DNA from: an uncultured Clostridia bacterium
Lineage (GTDB): Bacteria; Bacillota; Clostridia; Lachnospirales; Lachnospiraceae
Direction: 5' to 3'
NCBI GenBank assembly: GCA_946405675.1
Contig: CAMJIC010000008.1
Location: forward strand, 1 to 25,460
Length of the DNA stretch: 25,460 nucleotides
Shown here: one piece after another, positions 17,877-25,460 of the stretch
Numbering within the stretch: position 1 is the stretch's first letter
Layout: every line of letters starts with the position of its first letter
Position numbers and translations under genes: made by a program
Notes under the pieces: generated by a model
What the model was told of the DNA's origin: nothing
Seen by the model: the letters and a program-made list of their open reading frames with translations, nothing else
The model's database searches: none

Positions 17877-18689
17877 TCACACCCCGCGCAATGACACAGC
17901 CGGAACAAACGCCTGTGCGGCTTCCTTCATCTTCTCCATCTCTGCCGGAGAGGGGCTGCGCATCTTTGGCACCTTACCGGTGCTATAATCTCCCACAATC
18001 GCTTTCCCGCCTGTAAACTGCTGCAGGAACCATGCCCGTGCTCCCCGGAGCTGACAAGCCATCGCTTCCACATCCGCCTCTGTATGCAGGCCGATGGCGA
18101 TGGTCGTCCGGAACTCATACAGAACACGTCCCTCCGTCAGGAGTGATATGCTCTCCCTTGCCATTTCCCACAGTGAGGAAGGAGCTTTCGGATCAGAGCC
18201 GCCACCTTCAGTAAGTCCGCCAACCCCACAGGTCTGCGCGTATTTTTCCGGGCTGTTCTTGACATCCATCGCCACATAGTCAACAAGCCCTGCGTCTATG
18301 ATCAGGCGCAAGGCTTCCGGTCTCATTCCATTGGTATCAAGTTTCACCAGGTATCCCATCCTCCGGATCCTTGCAAGAAAATCCGGAAGATCAGTATACA
18401 AAGTGGGTTCTCCTCCAGAAACAACCACACCGGACAGTTTCCCCCGGCGGCGGTCAAGATAATCGAAAAACACTTCCTCCGGGGAGGGAGAGTCTCCGGA
18501 CGGAAACTCTCCCCCGGAATGGGAAGTATTCATCGATGGAAAAATGCTGCTTTGATATAGTTCAGGAACCACCAGTTCCGGATTATGGCAGAAGAGGCAG
18601 CGCAGGTTGCAGCCTTGCATGAACACCGTGCATGCAACCTCCCCCGGATAATCCAAAAGCGTCAGTTTCTGAAGTCCGGCGATGCGCAT
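17877..18689 (-). CDS. nrdG: Anaerobic ribonucleotide reductase activating protein (radical SAM)
   Basis: The 270-residue protein is a radical-SAM activase that puts the glycyl radical on NrdD. The iron-sulfur motif is C27-x3-C31-x2-C34 in MQGCNLRCLFCHNPEL. SGGEPT follows at 91-96 and LDTNGMRPE near 137. The N terminus RIAGLQKLTLLDYPG is typical of the NrdG2-like subgroup. Residues about 47-71 form a Ser/Pro/Gly-rich insert, part of it encoded by a palindrome. A second Gly/Ser-rich insert is near 175-192. AGGAGGG lies about 6 nt before the ATG. It follows nrdD by 107 nt. Confidence 0.92.
   Translation of the reverse strand: MRIAGLQKLTLLDYPGEVACTVFMQGCNLRCLFCHNPELVVPELYQSSIFPSMNTSHSGGEFPSGDSPSPEEVFFDYLDRRRGKLSGVVVSGGEPTLYTDLPDFLARIRRMGYLVKLDTNGMRPEALRLIIDAGLVDYVAMDVKNSPEKYAQTCGVGGLTEGGGSDPKAPSSLWEMARESISLLTEGRVLYEFRTTIAIGLHTEADVEAMACQLRGARAWFLQQFTGGKAIVGDYSTGKVPKMRSPSPAEMEKMKEAAQAFVPAVSLRGV
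18479..18517. repeat. Palindrome within the nrdG coding region
   Basis: GGGAGAGT (18486-18493) and ACTCTCCC (18506-18513) are perfect inverted copies. The stem extends with CCGG at 18479-18482 and 18514-18517 past a 3-nt bulge. It lies exactly in the low-complexity insert of NrdG. Confidence 0.7.
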
Positions 18690-18796
18690 CCTGATCCCTC
18701 CTGAATAAAACGATCCATCAAAAGTCTGCCCAGTCCCGCCTCATTGACTCTGCATCAATAAAAGCCTGTTGCATTCAGCGGCTGTGGACGACACGA

Positions 18797-21238
18797 TCAC
18801 ACTGCCTTCCCGTGAGGCAGGATGGCGGATTCCAGATACGCCCGGATCGCCGGTATATCGGTATAGGCTACCAGACCTTCTCCGTTGGTTCCGATCAGGG
18901 TCGGCGCACTGGTTATGTGGAATTGGGAGATCAGCCTGTCTGCCTCTTTCTCCCCCGCCACCACCACGCGGTAATCGATCCCGTTCTCATCCATATAATT
19001 CCGGATGACCCTGCACTTCGGGCAGGTCTTCGTCGTGACCAGGATCGGAGTCGGGCGCATGCTGTCCTTTTTTCTTTCCTCAGGCAGATCCGCCTTCGTG
19101 GAAGGATCCTTCGATACGCCATGGTCTTCCACCCCCGCTTTCTGCCCTCTGGCAGCCCAGGCGCTGGCGGATACGGCCGCGTCATACACCTTCCTGTCCC
19201 TGAATTCCTGGGACTTGCCGTCGTTCCAGTTCTTGACAGGGCGGTAATAGCCCGTGATCCTGGAATAGACCTCCGCCTCCTTCCCGCAGACCGGACAGGT
19301 GAAGTGTTCCCCTGCGATATAACCGTGGTCCGGGCAGACGGAATAGGTCGGGCTGATGGATACATACGGCAGCTTATAGGTATCGGTGATCGTCTTTACC
19401 AGCTTCGCCGCGCTCCTCCAGTCCGGAAGCTTCTCTCCCAGGAATGTGTGGAATACCGTTCCTGAGGTATACAGCGGCTGGAAATGATCCTGCACATCCA
19501 GTGCCTCAAACACGTCGTCCGTCGTTCCCACCGGAAGATTCGTCGAGTTCGTATAGTATGGGGTTCCATGGTCATTGGCCGTATGAATGTCCGGGAACCG
19601 GCTCAGGTCATGCTTCGCGAACCGGTATGCGGTAGATTCCGCGGGCGTCGCCTCCAGATTGAACAGCTCCGGCGCGTACTTCTCCTGATAATCAGACAGA
19701 CGCTCCCTCATATGCTTCAGCATCCGCTCTACAAACGCCTGGCTCTTTGGATGGGTCAGATCATGGCCGAGCCACCTTGCGTTCAGGCACATCTCATTGC
19801 CGCCGCAGATTCCGATCGTTGAGAAATGATTCTCAAACGTCCCCAGGTATGCGTGGGTATAGGGATACAGCCCCGCCTCAAGCAGGTTTGATACCACCTC
19901 CCGCTTCGTATGCAGCGACCTGGCGCAGACGTCCATCAGGTGATCCAGTTTCTCCCAGAATTCTTCCTCCGTCTGGCACAGATACGCCAGCTGCGGCAGG
20001 TTGATGGTCACGACGCCGATGGAGCCCGTGGACTCACCTGCTCCAAAGAACCCTCCGTTCCTGCGCTTGAGCTCCCGAAGGTCCAGGCGGAGCCTGCAGC
20101 ACATCGAGCGGATGTCCGACGGCTTCATGTCACTGTTCACATAGTTGGAAAAATAAGGCGTGCCATACTTCGCCGTCATCCCGAACAGAAGACGGTTGTT
20201 TTCATTTTCCCCCCAGTCAAAATCCTTCGTGATGGAATACGTCGGGATCGGATACTGGAACCCGCGGCCCTGCGCGTCCCCTTCAGTCATGATCTCAATG
20301 AACGCCTTGTTGATCATGTCCATCTCTTTCTTGCAGTCGCCGTAGGTAAAATCCTGCTCCCTGCCGCCCACGACAGCCTTCTGATCCTTCAGATCCTCCG
20401 GTACCGTCCAGTCCAGCGTCACATTCGTAAAGGGAGACTGGCAGCCCCATCTGGAAGGCGTATTCACGCCGTAGATAAAGCTCTGCACACACTGCTTCAC
20501 ACCCTTATAGTCCAGATGATCCGTCCGCACGAAGGGCGCAAGGTAGGTGTCGAAGGAGGAAAATGCCTGCGCGCCGGCCCACTCGTTCTGCATGATGCCC
20601 AGGAAATTCACCATCTGGTTGCAAAGTGTGGACAAATGCTTCGCAGGGCTGGAGGCAATCCTGCCGGACACGCCCTTGATCCCTTCACAGATCAGCTGCT
20701 TCAGGTTCCAGCCGGCGCAGTAAGGCGCCAGCATGCTCAGGTCATGCAGATGGATCGATGCCTTCTTATGCAGCTGCGCGATCTCCGGATCATAGATCTC
20801 ATTGAGCCAGTAATTCGCCGTGACCGCCCCTGAATTCGACAGGATCAGCCCGCCCAGCGTGTACTGGACGGTGGAATTCTCCTTCACCCTCCAGTCCAGA
20901 CGGTCCAGATACCCGTTCACAAGCTTTGAGTAATCCAGGACACTTGATGCCGCCTCACGGACGCTCTTCCTCTGGCTGCGGTACAGGACATAGGCCTTCG
21001 ACACGCGGAAATAGCCCGACTCCGAAAGCACCTGCTCCACCGAATCCTGAATGGATTCGATGTCTACGATGTTGTCCTCCGTCCGCATCAGGGCATAAAT
21101 ATTCATGAGCATCTTGTTCATGATATACTCCCCCGGCACCGGCGTCCCCGTCGCCCGGAACGCCTTCTCCATCGCAGCCTGGATCTTGTCTCCGTCAAAC
21201 GGGACAACCGCGCCGTTCCTCTTCCTGACATTCAGCAT
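18797..21238 (-). CDS. nrdD: Anaerobic ribonucleoside-triphosphate reductase with C-terminal glutaredoxin-like domain
   Basis: This 813-residue class III reductase makes deoxynucleotides without oxygen. An ATP-cone allosteric domain fills about residues 1-95. The catalytic barrel includes YCAGWN (C174) and SMCCRLRLD (C380/C381). The metal-binding site has C635, C648 and C651. The glycyl-radical loop is RITGYY with Gly663. After a charged linker (about 700-728) comes a glutaredoxin/thioredoxin-like domain at 729-805 with the redox pair C739-PK-C742 and a cis-proline motif TSAPT. That extension suggests a built-in dithiol reductant. GGGTGAG lies about 9 nt before the ATG. The promoter upstream carries likely NrdR boxes, and nrdG follows. 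Confidence 0.95.
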   Translation of the reverse strand: MLNVRKRNGAVVPFDGDKIQAAMEKAFRATGTPVPGEYIMNKMLMNIYALMRTEDNIVDIESIQDSVEQVLSESGYFRVSKAYVLYRSQRKSVREAASSVLDYSKLVNGYLDRLDWRVKENSTVQYTLGGLILSNSGAVTANYWLNEIYDPEIAQLHKKASIHLHDLSMLAPYCAGWNLKQLICEGIKGVSGRIASSPAKHLSTLCNQMVNFLGIMQNEWAGAQAFSSFDTYLAPFVRTDHLDYKGVKQCVQSFIYGVNTPSRWGCQSPFTNVTLDWTVPEDLKDQKAVVGGREQDFTYGDCKKEMDMINKAFIEIMTEGDAQGRGFQYPIPTYSITKDFDWGENENNRLLFGMTAKYGTPYFSNYVNSDMKPSDIRSMCCRLRLDLRELKRRNGGFFGAGESTGSIGVVTINLPQLAYLCQTEEEFWEKLDHLMDVCARSLHTKREVVSNLLEAGLYPYTHAYLGTFENHFSTIGICGGNEMCLNARWLGHDLTHPKSQAFVERMLKHMRERLSDYQEKYAPELFNLEATPAESTAYRFAKHDLSRFPDIHTANDHGTPYYTNSTNLPVGTTDDVFEALDVQDHFQPLYTSGTVFHTFLGEKLPDWRSAAKLVKTITDTYKLPYVSISPTYSVCPDHGYIAGEHFTCPVCGKEAEVYSRITGYYRPVKNWNDGKSQEFRDRKVYDAAVSASAWAARGQKAGVEDHGVSKDPSTKADLPEERKKDSMRPTPILVTTKTCPKCRVIRNYMDENGIDYRVVVAGEKEADRLISQFHITSAPTLIGTNGEGLVAYTDIPAIRAYLESAILPHGKAV

Positions 21239-21470
21239 ATTTTCATTCTCACCCGAAACACCGGTACATCCTGCAGAAATCTCTGCCGCAGGCCACCCTT
21301 CTCATATACAGGATCCCCGACAGGAAATGATCCCGCAGCCGCTCCCGGCATTTCCGGTGAAACTCCCTTCTTCCGTATGATGATAGAAGCGTCTGAAACA
21401 TCCTCTGCACTTCCCATGATGTCCAAACCGCTTCACCGTCCCTCAGTTCCCGCACTCCTTGCTCACTTTC

Positions 21471-21525
21471 GTTCCATATATAGGGGGTGCAAGACATATC
21501 ATAGCACAAAATATAGGTCTGTAAA
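21471..21525 (-). promoter_or_regulatory. nrdD promoter with probable NrdR boxes
   Basis: On the minus strand TTTACA (21520-21525) and TATGAT (21498-21503) are spaced by 16 nt. The spacer GACCTATATTTTGTGC matches the NrdR-box consensus at about 11 of 16 positions, including the core CTATAT and TGTG. A second, poorer box with core CTATATAT lies at 21471-21486, offset by 33 nt, close to the three-helical-turn spacing known for paired NrdR boxes. The leader from about 21491 to 21239 shows no convincing gene; it contains weak overlapping frames only. Confidence 0.6.
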
Positions 21526-21564
21526 GTACCTCAACCAAATGTTTCTGTCTGATCGATAAAACAA

Positions 21565-21797
21565 TGTTACAAGTCACACTCCTGCCAGCGTTTCTGTTCA
21601 CTGCCCGGCTGGTCAGGCTATGGATTGCGTCGGAGGGCCGCTCGCGCTTATGTCCTCGCGTAGCGGTTCTAAGCTCATGCTGCGCCTTTGGCTTGCATTC
21701 GCTAAGAACCGACGCTGCGGATGCCCTCCTCGTGCAATCCATAGCCTGCCCAGCCGGGAAGTGGGCAGTTACGCTGGCAGAAGTGTTCCTTGTAACA
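21565..21797. repeat. 233-nt imperfect long inverted repeat
   Basis: The arms are 21565-21638 and 21723-21797. They begin and end with TGTTACAAG and CTTGTAACA and share long blocks such as CTGCCAGCGT, CCCGGCTGG and CAGGCTATGGATTGC in inverted orientation. Roughly five of six arm positions pair. The 84-nt centre holds a further stem (CGGTTCT with AGAACCG). No reading frame across it looks like a real gene. It separates the ATPase operon end from the nrdD promoter. Confidence 0.9.
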
Positions 21798-21830
21798 AAA
21801 CAGCCGCTCCGCACCGCGGACCGGCTGTTT
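21798..21830 (-). terminator. Probable terminator of the V/A-ATPase operon
   Basis: AACAGCCGCTCCGC (21799-21812) and GCGGACCGGCTGTT (21816-21829) form a 14-bp stem with one mismatch and a 3-nt loop. TTTTG follows on the minus strand. It lies 108 nt beyond the ntpD stop and abuts the long inverted repeat. Confidence 0.65.
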
Positions 21831-21901
21831 CCTTGCATTACAAAAGAAGCACTCACTATGCGATTGATTCCCAACCTGTGCAATCGGATGAAACGATAAG
21901 C

Positions 21902-21931
21902 AGGATGTACAAGTTCTTTTGCGGCAGATCC
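21902..21931 (-). repeat. Dispersed 3'-end repeat, copy 4 (diverged, partial)
   Basis: Read on the minus strand it begins GGATCTGCCGCAAAAGAAC and continues TTGTACATC. It matches the first 30 nt of the other copies at most positions, including the fully kept AACTTGTACATC. It starts 7 nt past the ntpD stop, in the orientation of that gene. Confidence 0.6.
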
Positions 21932-21937
21932 TTCCCT

Positions 21938-22627
21938 TCAGGAAGATGCCTTCCTGGCAGCGCGCGCCTCCTCACGTTCTTCGTAATGGTGCGCCTGCTC
22001 GAGCATCATGTCCTTCACCTTCATCAGACGGATCTGGCTCGAGCGCTCGTTCTCGTCCAGCTTCATCGTAATGTACTTAATGTCCTCCTCCAGCTGAGGG
22101 ATCATAACATGCTCCAGCGCATTCACGCGCCGCCTTGTCTTCTCGATCTCCGCAGCCATCAGCTGACAGCTCTTCTCTGTCTGTGCAAGCTTCAGCATCT
22201 TGTCAAATACCCCGGACAGCTGCTCCACTGCCTCATCCAGATCCGCGGAAGTAAACGCGAATCCGTAGGAAAACATATCTGACGCGTCGCTCGTCCGGGT
22301 ATCGAAGGAATACTCCGGAACATTGACGCTCATGATATTTTTGTAGGAAACTCCGATGGAGACCCTCTGCTTGGGTGCCATGAACGCAACCCGCACCGCC
22401 TCGTCCGACATCGAGCTTCTCGCAAGCGCGAAGCCGCGGTTCGCGTCTCCGATGCCCTTCTCGACAGCCTCCCTCAGTTCCCTGTTCTCACGGACCATGA
22501 TAAGGAACTGCCTCATCAGCTCATCCCGCTTGTCCTTGAGCAGCTTATGTCCCTTGCGGGCCGTAACCAGCTTCCTCTTGAGACGGGTAAGCTCCATCCT
22601 GGTGGGTATGATCGTTGAACTGGCCAA
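21938..22627 (-). CDS. ntpD: V/A-type ATP synthase subunit D
   Basis: This 229-residue, largely coiled-coil protein is the central rotor stalk subunit of the V/A-type ATPase. It is recognised by TRMELTRLKRKLVTARKGHKLLKDKRDEL at residues 9-37 (family hallmark) and the long C-terminal helix (QLMAAEIEKTRRRVNALEHV). A TTG start at 22627 is chosen because AAGGGGGTGA lies directly upstream and family members have about ten residues before MELTRLK. The first internal ATG (residue 11) would cut that. It follows ntpB by 14 nt and appears to end the operon. Confidence 0.93.
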   Translation of the reverse strand: MASSTIIPTRMELTRLKRKLVTARKGHKLLKDKRDELMRQFLIMVRENRELREAVEKGIGDANRGFALARSSMSDEAVRVAFMAPKQRVSIGVSYKNIMSVNVPEYSFDTRTSDASDMFSYGFAFTSADLDEAVEQLSGVFDKMLKLAQTEKSCQLMAAEIEKTRRRVNALEHVMIPQLEEDIKYITMKLDENERSSQIRLMKVKDMMLEQAHHYEEREEARAARKASS

Positions 22628-22641
22628 AAGAGGTCACCCCC

Positions 22642-24015
22642 TTACTTCTTCTCGTAGTACGCATCCAGGTACTCGTCCTTGATCCTCTTCAGCTCGCTCC
22701 TGGGCAGGATCCGCAGAAGCTCCCATCCGATATCAAGGGTCTCCTGGATGGAACGGTCAGTCCGGTATCCCTGGTTGATGTACTTCTCTTCAAATTCATC
22801 GGAGAACTTCGCGTACAGCTTGTCAATGTCCGTCAGCGCAGCCTCGCCCAGGATGACCATGAGCTCCTTCGCGTCCTTGCCCCTTGCATAAGCCGCGAAC
22901 AGCTGGTTCATGGTATTGGCGTGATCCGCCCGCGTCTTGCCTTCTCCGATTCCCTTATCCTTCAGACGGGACAAAGAAGGAAGCACATCGATGGGCGGCT
23001 CAAGCCCTTTCCGGTACAGGTCACGGCTCAGGATGATCTGTCCCTCCGTGATGTAACCGGTCAGATCCGGGATCGGATGGGTCTTATCATCCTCCGGCAT
23101 GGTCAAAATCGGGATCATTGTGATGGATCCTTTCCTTCCGATCTGCCGTCCTGCCCTCTCATACAGAGAAGCAAGATCCGTATACATATAGCCGGGATAG
23201 CCGCGGCGTCCCGGAACCTCCTTGCGGGCCGCGGAGATCTCACGCAGGGCCTCGGCGTAGTTGGTGATGTCGGTCATGATGACCAGGACATGCATGCCCT
23301 TCTCAAAGGCCAGATACTCCGCCGCAGTCAATGCCATACGGGGCGTTGCGATACGCTCGACGGCAGGGTCATTGGCCAGGTTCATGAACAGGACCGCACG
23401 GTCGATTGCTCCGGTCTCCCGGAAGGATTCGATGAAATAATTGGATTCCTCGAAGGTAATGCCCATTGCGGCAAATACCACCGCGAAGGGTTCCTTCGTC
23501 CCGACCACCTTTGCCTGCCTTGCGATCTGTGCCGCCAGCTGCGCATGGGGAAGGCCGGATGCCGAGAAGATCGGCAGCTTCTGTCCTCTGACCAGGGTGT
23601 TCAGGCCATCGATCGCCGAGACGCCTGTCTGTATGAACTCCTCCGGGTATGCACGGGCCGCCGGGTTCATCGGCAGTCCGTTGATATCACGGCGCTCCTC
23701 CGGAAGAATCTCCGGGCCGTCATCGATGGGACGTCCCAGTCCGTCGAAGACACGGGACAGCATGTCCTCCGACACGCCCAGCTCCATGGACCTGCCAAGG
23801 AACCTCACCTTGGAGGTCTCAACATTGATGCCGGTGGAATTCTCAAACAGCTGCACCAGCGCATTTCCGCCATTGATCTCCAGGACCCTGCAGCGCCTCT
23901 TCTCTCCGCTTTCAAGCTCGATCTCGCCGAGCTCATCATACGCAACGCCCTCAACACCGCGCACCATCATCAGAGGGCCGGCAACTTCCTGAATGGTTCT
24001 GTATTCTCTTGCCAT
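22642..24015 (-). CDS. ntpB: V/A-type ATP synthase subunit B
   Basis: This 457-residue non-catalytic subunit alternates with A in the ATPase head. It begins REYRTIQEVAGPLMMVRGVEGVAYDELGEIE. It has SASGLPHAQLAAQIARQAKV near 160-180 in place of a working P-loop, as is normal for B. It also has AARKEVPGRRGYPGYMYTDLASLYERAGR near 263-291, the family signature. AAGGGGGC lies upstream of the ATG, which is 12 nt after the stop of ntpA. Confidence 0.97.
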   Translation of the reverse strand: MAREYRTIQEVAGPLMMVRGVEGVAYDELGEIELESGEKRRCRVLEINGGNALVQLFENSTGINVETSKVRFLGRSMELGVSEDMLSRVFDGLGRPIDDGPEILPEERRDINGLPMNPAARAYPEEFIQTGVSAIDGLNTLVRGQKLPIFSASGLPHAQLAAQIARQAKVVGTKEPFAVVFAAMGITFEESNYFIESFRETGAIDRAVLFMNLANDPAVERIATPRMALTAAEYLAFEKGMHVLVIMTDITNYAEALREISAARKEVPGRRGYPGYMYTDLASLYERAGRQIGRKGSITMIPILTMPEDDKTHPIPDLTGYITEGQIILSRDLYRKGLEPPIDVLPSLSRLKDKGIGEGKTRADHANTMNQLFAAYARGKDAKELMVILGEAALTDIDKLYAKFSDEFEEKYINQGYRTDRSIQETLDIGWELLRILPRSELKRIKDEYLDAYYEKK

Positions 24016-24027
24016 AAATATGCCCCC

Positions 24028-25460
24028 TTACTCCTGGCCCTGCTCCACCGCAGCGCGGATCTCATCGTCCAGATTCTTCATGATCCTGTCATACTCCGGC
24101 CGGATCTTCTCAATATCGGTATACTTATATCGGCCAATGTCTTCACGGCATCCAAGCTTTACCAAAGCCTCGATCGCCGCGCCGTTTTTCAGTGCCTCAT
24201 TTCCCTTGTCGAAATACGCCAGGATCAGCTTCATCATCAGATGCTGCTTCTCCAGCGTCGTGTAGGTATCGGAATCCATGAATGCGTTCTGGTTCAGGTA
24301 GTCCTCACGGATCGAACGCGCCGCTTCCATCGTCAGGCGGTCAGGCGCGGACAAAGCATCCATACCCACCAGCTGCACCATCTCATTGAGCTCGCTCTCC
24401 TGCTGCAGGATCCGCATCATCTGGCTCCTGAGCTTCATCCACTCCCCATCGGTCTGGTCATCAAACCATTTCCCGAGGGAATCCAGGTACAGGGAATAGG
24501 AGCTGAGCCAGTTGATCGCCGGGAAATGTCTCTGATAGGCCAGCGCCGCGTCCAGTCTCCAGAAGACCTTGACGATCCGGAGCGTCGCCTGGGAGACCGG
24601 CTCGGAAATATCTCCGCCTGCAGGCGAGACCGCGCCGATCGCGCTCAGGCTTCCCTCTCTCTGATCCGATCCAAGCGTCACCACATGCCCGGCTCTTTCA
24701 TAGAACTGTGCCAACCTGGAGGACAGATATGCCGGATATCCTTCTTCACCAGGCATCTCCTCCAGACGTCCGCTCATCTCACGGAGCGCCTCCGCCCAGC
24801 GGGAGGTGGAATCCGCCATCAGTGCCACGGAGTAGCCCATGTCACGGAAATATTCCGCAATGGTGATTCCTGTGTAAATGGATGCCTCACGCGCCGCAAC
24901 CGGCATGTCAGAGGTATTCGCGATCAGGACCGTCCGCTCCATCAGGGAATACCCCGACTTCGGGTCCTTCAGCGCCGGAAACTCATTCAGAACGTCCGTC
25001 ATCTCGTTCCCGCGTTCACCGCAGCCGATGTAGACGACAACATCCGCCTCCGCCCACTTTGCCAGCTGGTGCTGCACCACCGTCTTTCCGGAACCGAACG
25101 GGCCAGGGATCGCGGCTACACCACCCTTGGCGATGGGGAACAGCGTATCAATGACTCTCTGTCCGGTCACCAGCGGCTTATCCGGCGCGAGCTTCTTCGC
25201 ATAAGGACGCTCACGGCGGACCGGCCACTTCTGGATCAGCGTGATCTCCATGTCCGTCCCGTCTTCCTTCGTCAGGACCGCCACCGTATCCGTCGCTTTG
25301 AAGTCTCCCTCTTTGATCGACTTCAGGGTCCCTTCCGTATGAGGCGGAACCATGATCTTCTGGGTAATGATATGCGTCTCCTGCACCGTTCCCAGAATAT
25401 CTCCGCCCACCAGATGCGCTCCCGCTTTCACCGTCGGGACGAAATGCCAGACCTTCTCCC
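24028..25460 (-). CDS. ntpA: V/A-type ATP synthase subunit A (5' end outside window)
   Basis: This is the catalytic nucleotide-hydrolysing subunit, with 477 residues visible. The frame stays open to the window edge, where it reads EKVWHFVPTVKAGAHLVGGD, matching the middle of the family. The GTG at 25431 is therefore internal, and about 100-110 N-terminal residues are missing. The P-loop GPFGSGKT is followed by VVQHQLAKW. GERGNEM, then DSTSRWAEALREMSGRLEEMPGEEGYP, are A-subunit hallmarks. It precedes ntpB and ntpD in the usual A-B-D order. Whether the enzyme pumps H+ or Na+ cannot be judged, as the membrane subunits are not in the window. Confidence 0.97.
   Translation of the reverse strand, partial: EKVWHFVPTVKAGAHLVGGDILGTVQETHIITQKIMVPPHTEGTLKSIKEGDFKATDTVAVLTKEDGTDMEITLIQKWPVRRERPYAKKLAPDKPLVTGQRVIDTLFPIAKGGVAAIPGPFGSGKTVVQHQLAKWAEADVVVYIGCGERGNEMTDVLNEFPALKDPKSGYSLMERTVLIANTSDMPVAAREASIYTGITIAEYFRDMGYSVALMADSTSRWAEALREMSGRLEEMPGEEGYPAYLSSRLAQFYERAGHVVTLGSDQREGSLSAIGAVSPAGGDISEPVSQATLRIVKVFWRLDAALAYQRHFPAINWLSSYSLYLDSLGKWFDDQTDGEWMKLRSQMMRILQQESELNEMVQLVGMDALSAPDRLTMEAARSIREDYLNQNAFMDSDTYTTLEKQHLMMKLILAYFDKGNEALKNGAAIEALVKLGCREDIGRYKYTDIEKIRPEYDRIMKNLDDEIRAAVEQGQE

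Noticed and set aside
21232..21426. 64-codon frame (TTG start) overlapping the nrdD start, as a possible leader peptide
   Set aside because: No clear ribosome binding site, non-ATG start, no repeated regulatory codons, and other frames in the same leader are equally open.
21565..21797. Insertion sequence with transposase
   Set aside because: No transposase-like frame of adequate length lies inside. Only a non-autonomous element or structured RNA remains possible.
25429..25431. GTG at 25431 as the true start of ntpA
   Set aside because: The frame continues upstream to the window edge with family-conserved residues (WHFVPTV), so the gene is cut by the window rather than starting here.

Overview
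The window looks like a piece of chromosome from a strictly anaerobic, moderately GC-rich Firmicute, most likely a Clostridia/Lachnospiraceae-type bacterium. This placement is inferred from gene content and signals; no marker gene was compared. The pointers are a class III (oxygen-sensitive) ribonucleotide reductase with its activase, a V/A-type ATPase, a CvfB-type S1 protein, a single-domain acyl-ACP thioesterase, strong AGGAGG-like ribosome binding sites, sigma-A-like promoters, and GTG and TTG starts. All recognised genes are housekeeping or core metabolic genes. No transposase, phage gene, CRISPR array or toxin-antitoxin pair was seen.

Layout. Positions 118-7718 are a minus-strand block: a hypothetical gene, an acyl-ACP thioesterase and cvfB (the last two overlap by 4 nt), then a 78-residue hypothetical, a CPBP membrane protease and dnaE (DNA polymerase III alpha). 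Positions 7719-8951 hold a plus-strand XRE regulator and a lone minus-strand tRNA-Gln(CUG). pncB (plus) and ilvE (minus) converge on a bidirectional terminator. A secreted, very acidic M28-like peptidase (plus) converges on lysC. The minus-strand run dapA - dapB - lysC supplies three steps toward diaminopimelate and lysine, with hairpin-rich spacers between the genes. nrdD and nrdG follow as an anaerobic dNTP-synthesis pair with a promoter that carries a likely NrdR operator. The right end is the A-B-D part of a V/A-type ATPase operon, with A cut by the window edge.

The most unusual content is between genes. A 154-nt hairpin-forming repeat occurs once complete and twice as 51-76 nt perfect partial copies, with a fourth diverged copy. 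Every copy sits just past a stop codon, in the same orientation relative to the gene it follows. A second family of hairpins built on GTAAC(T/A)GTTCAG lies next to dnaE, pncB and lysC; in pncB it contains the stop codon. A 233-nt imperfect inverted repeat separates the ATPase operon from the nrdD promoter. The dapA-dapB spacer is a run of five hairpins in which the first and last are copies of each other. Together these suggest one or more families of non-autonomous palindromic repeats acting at gene 3' ends. Within genes, dnaE carries an in-frame 27-nt tandem repeat, nrdG carries a coding palindrome, NrdD is fused to a glutaredoxin-like domain, and the M28-like protein appears to lack a metal-binding histidine.
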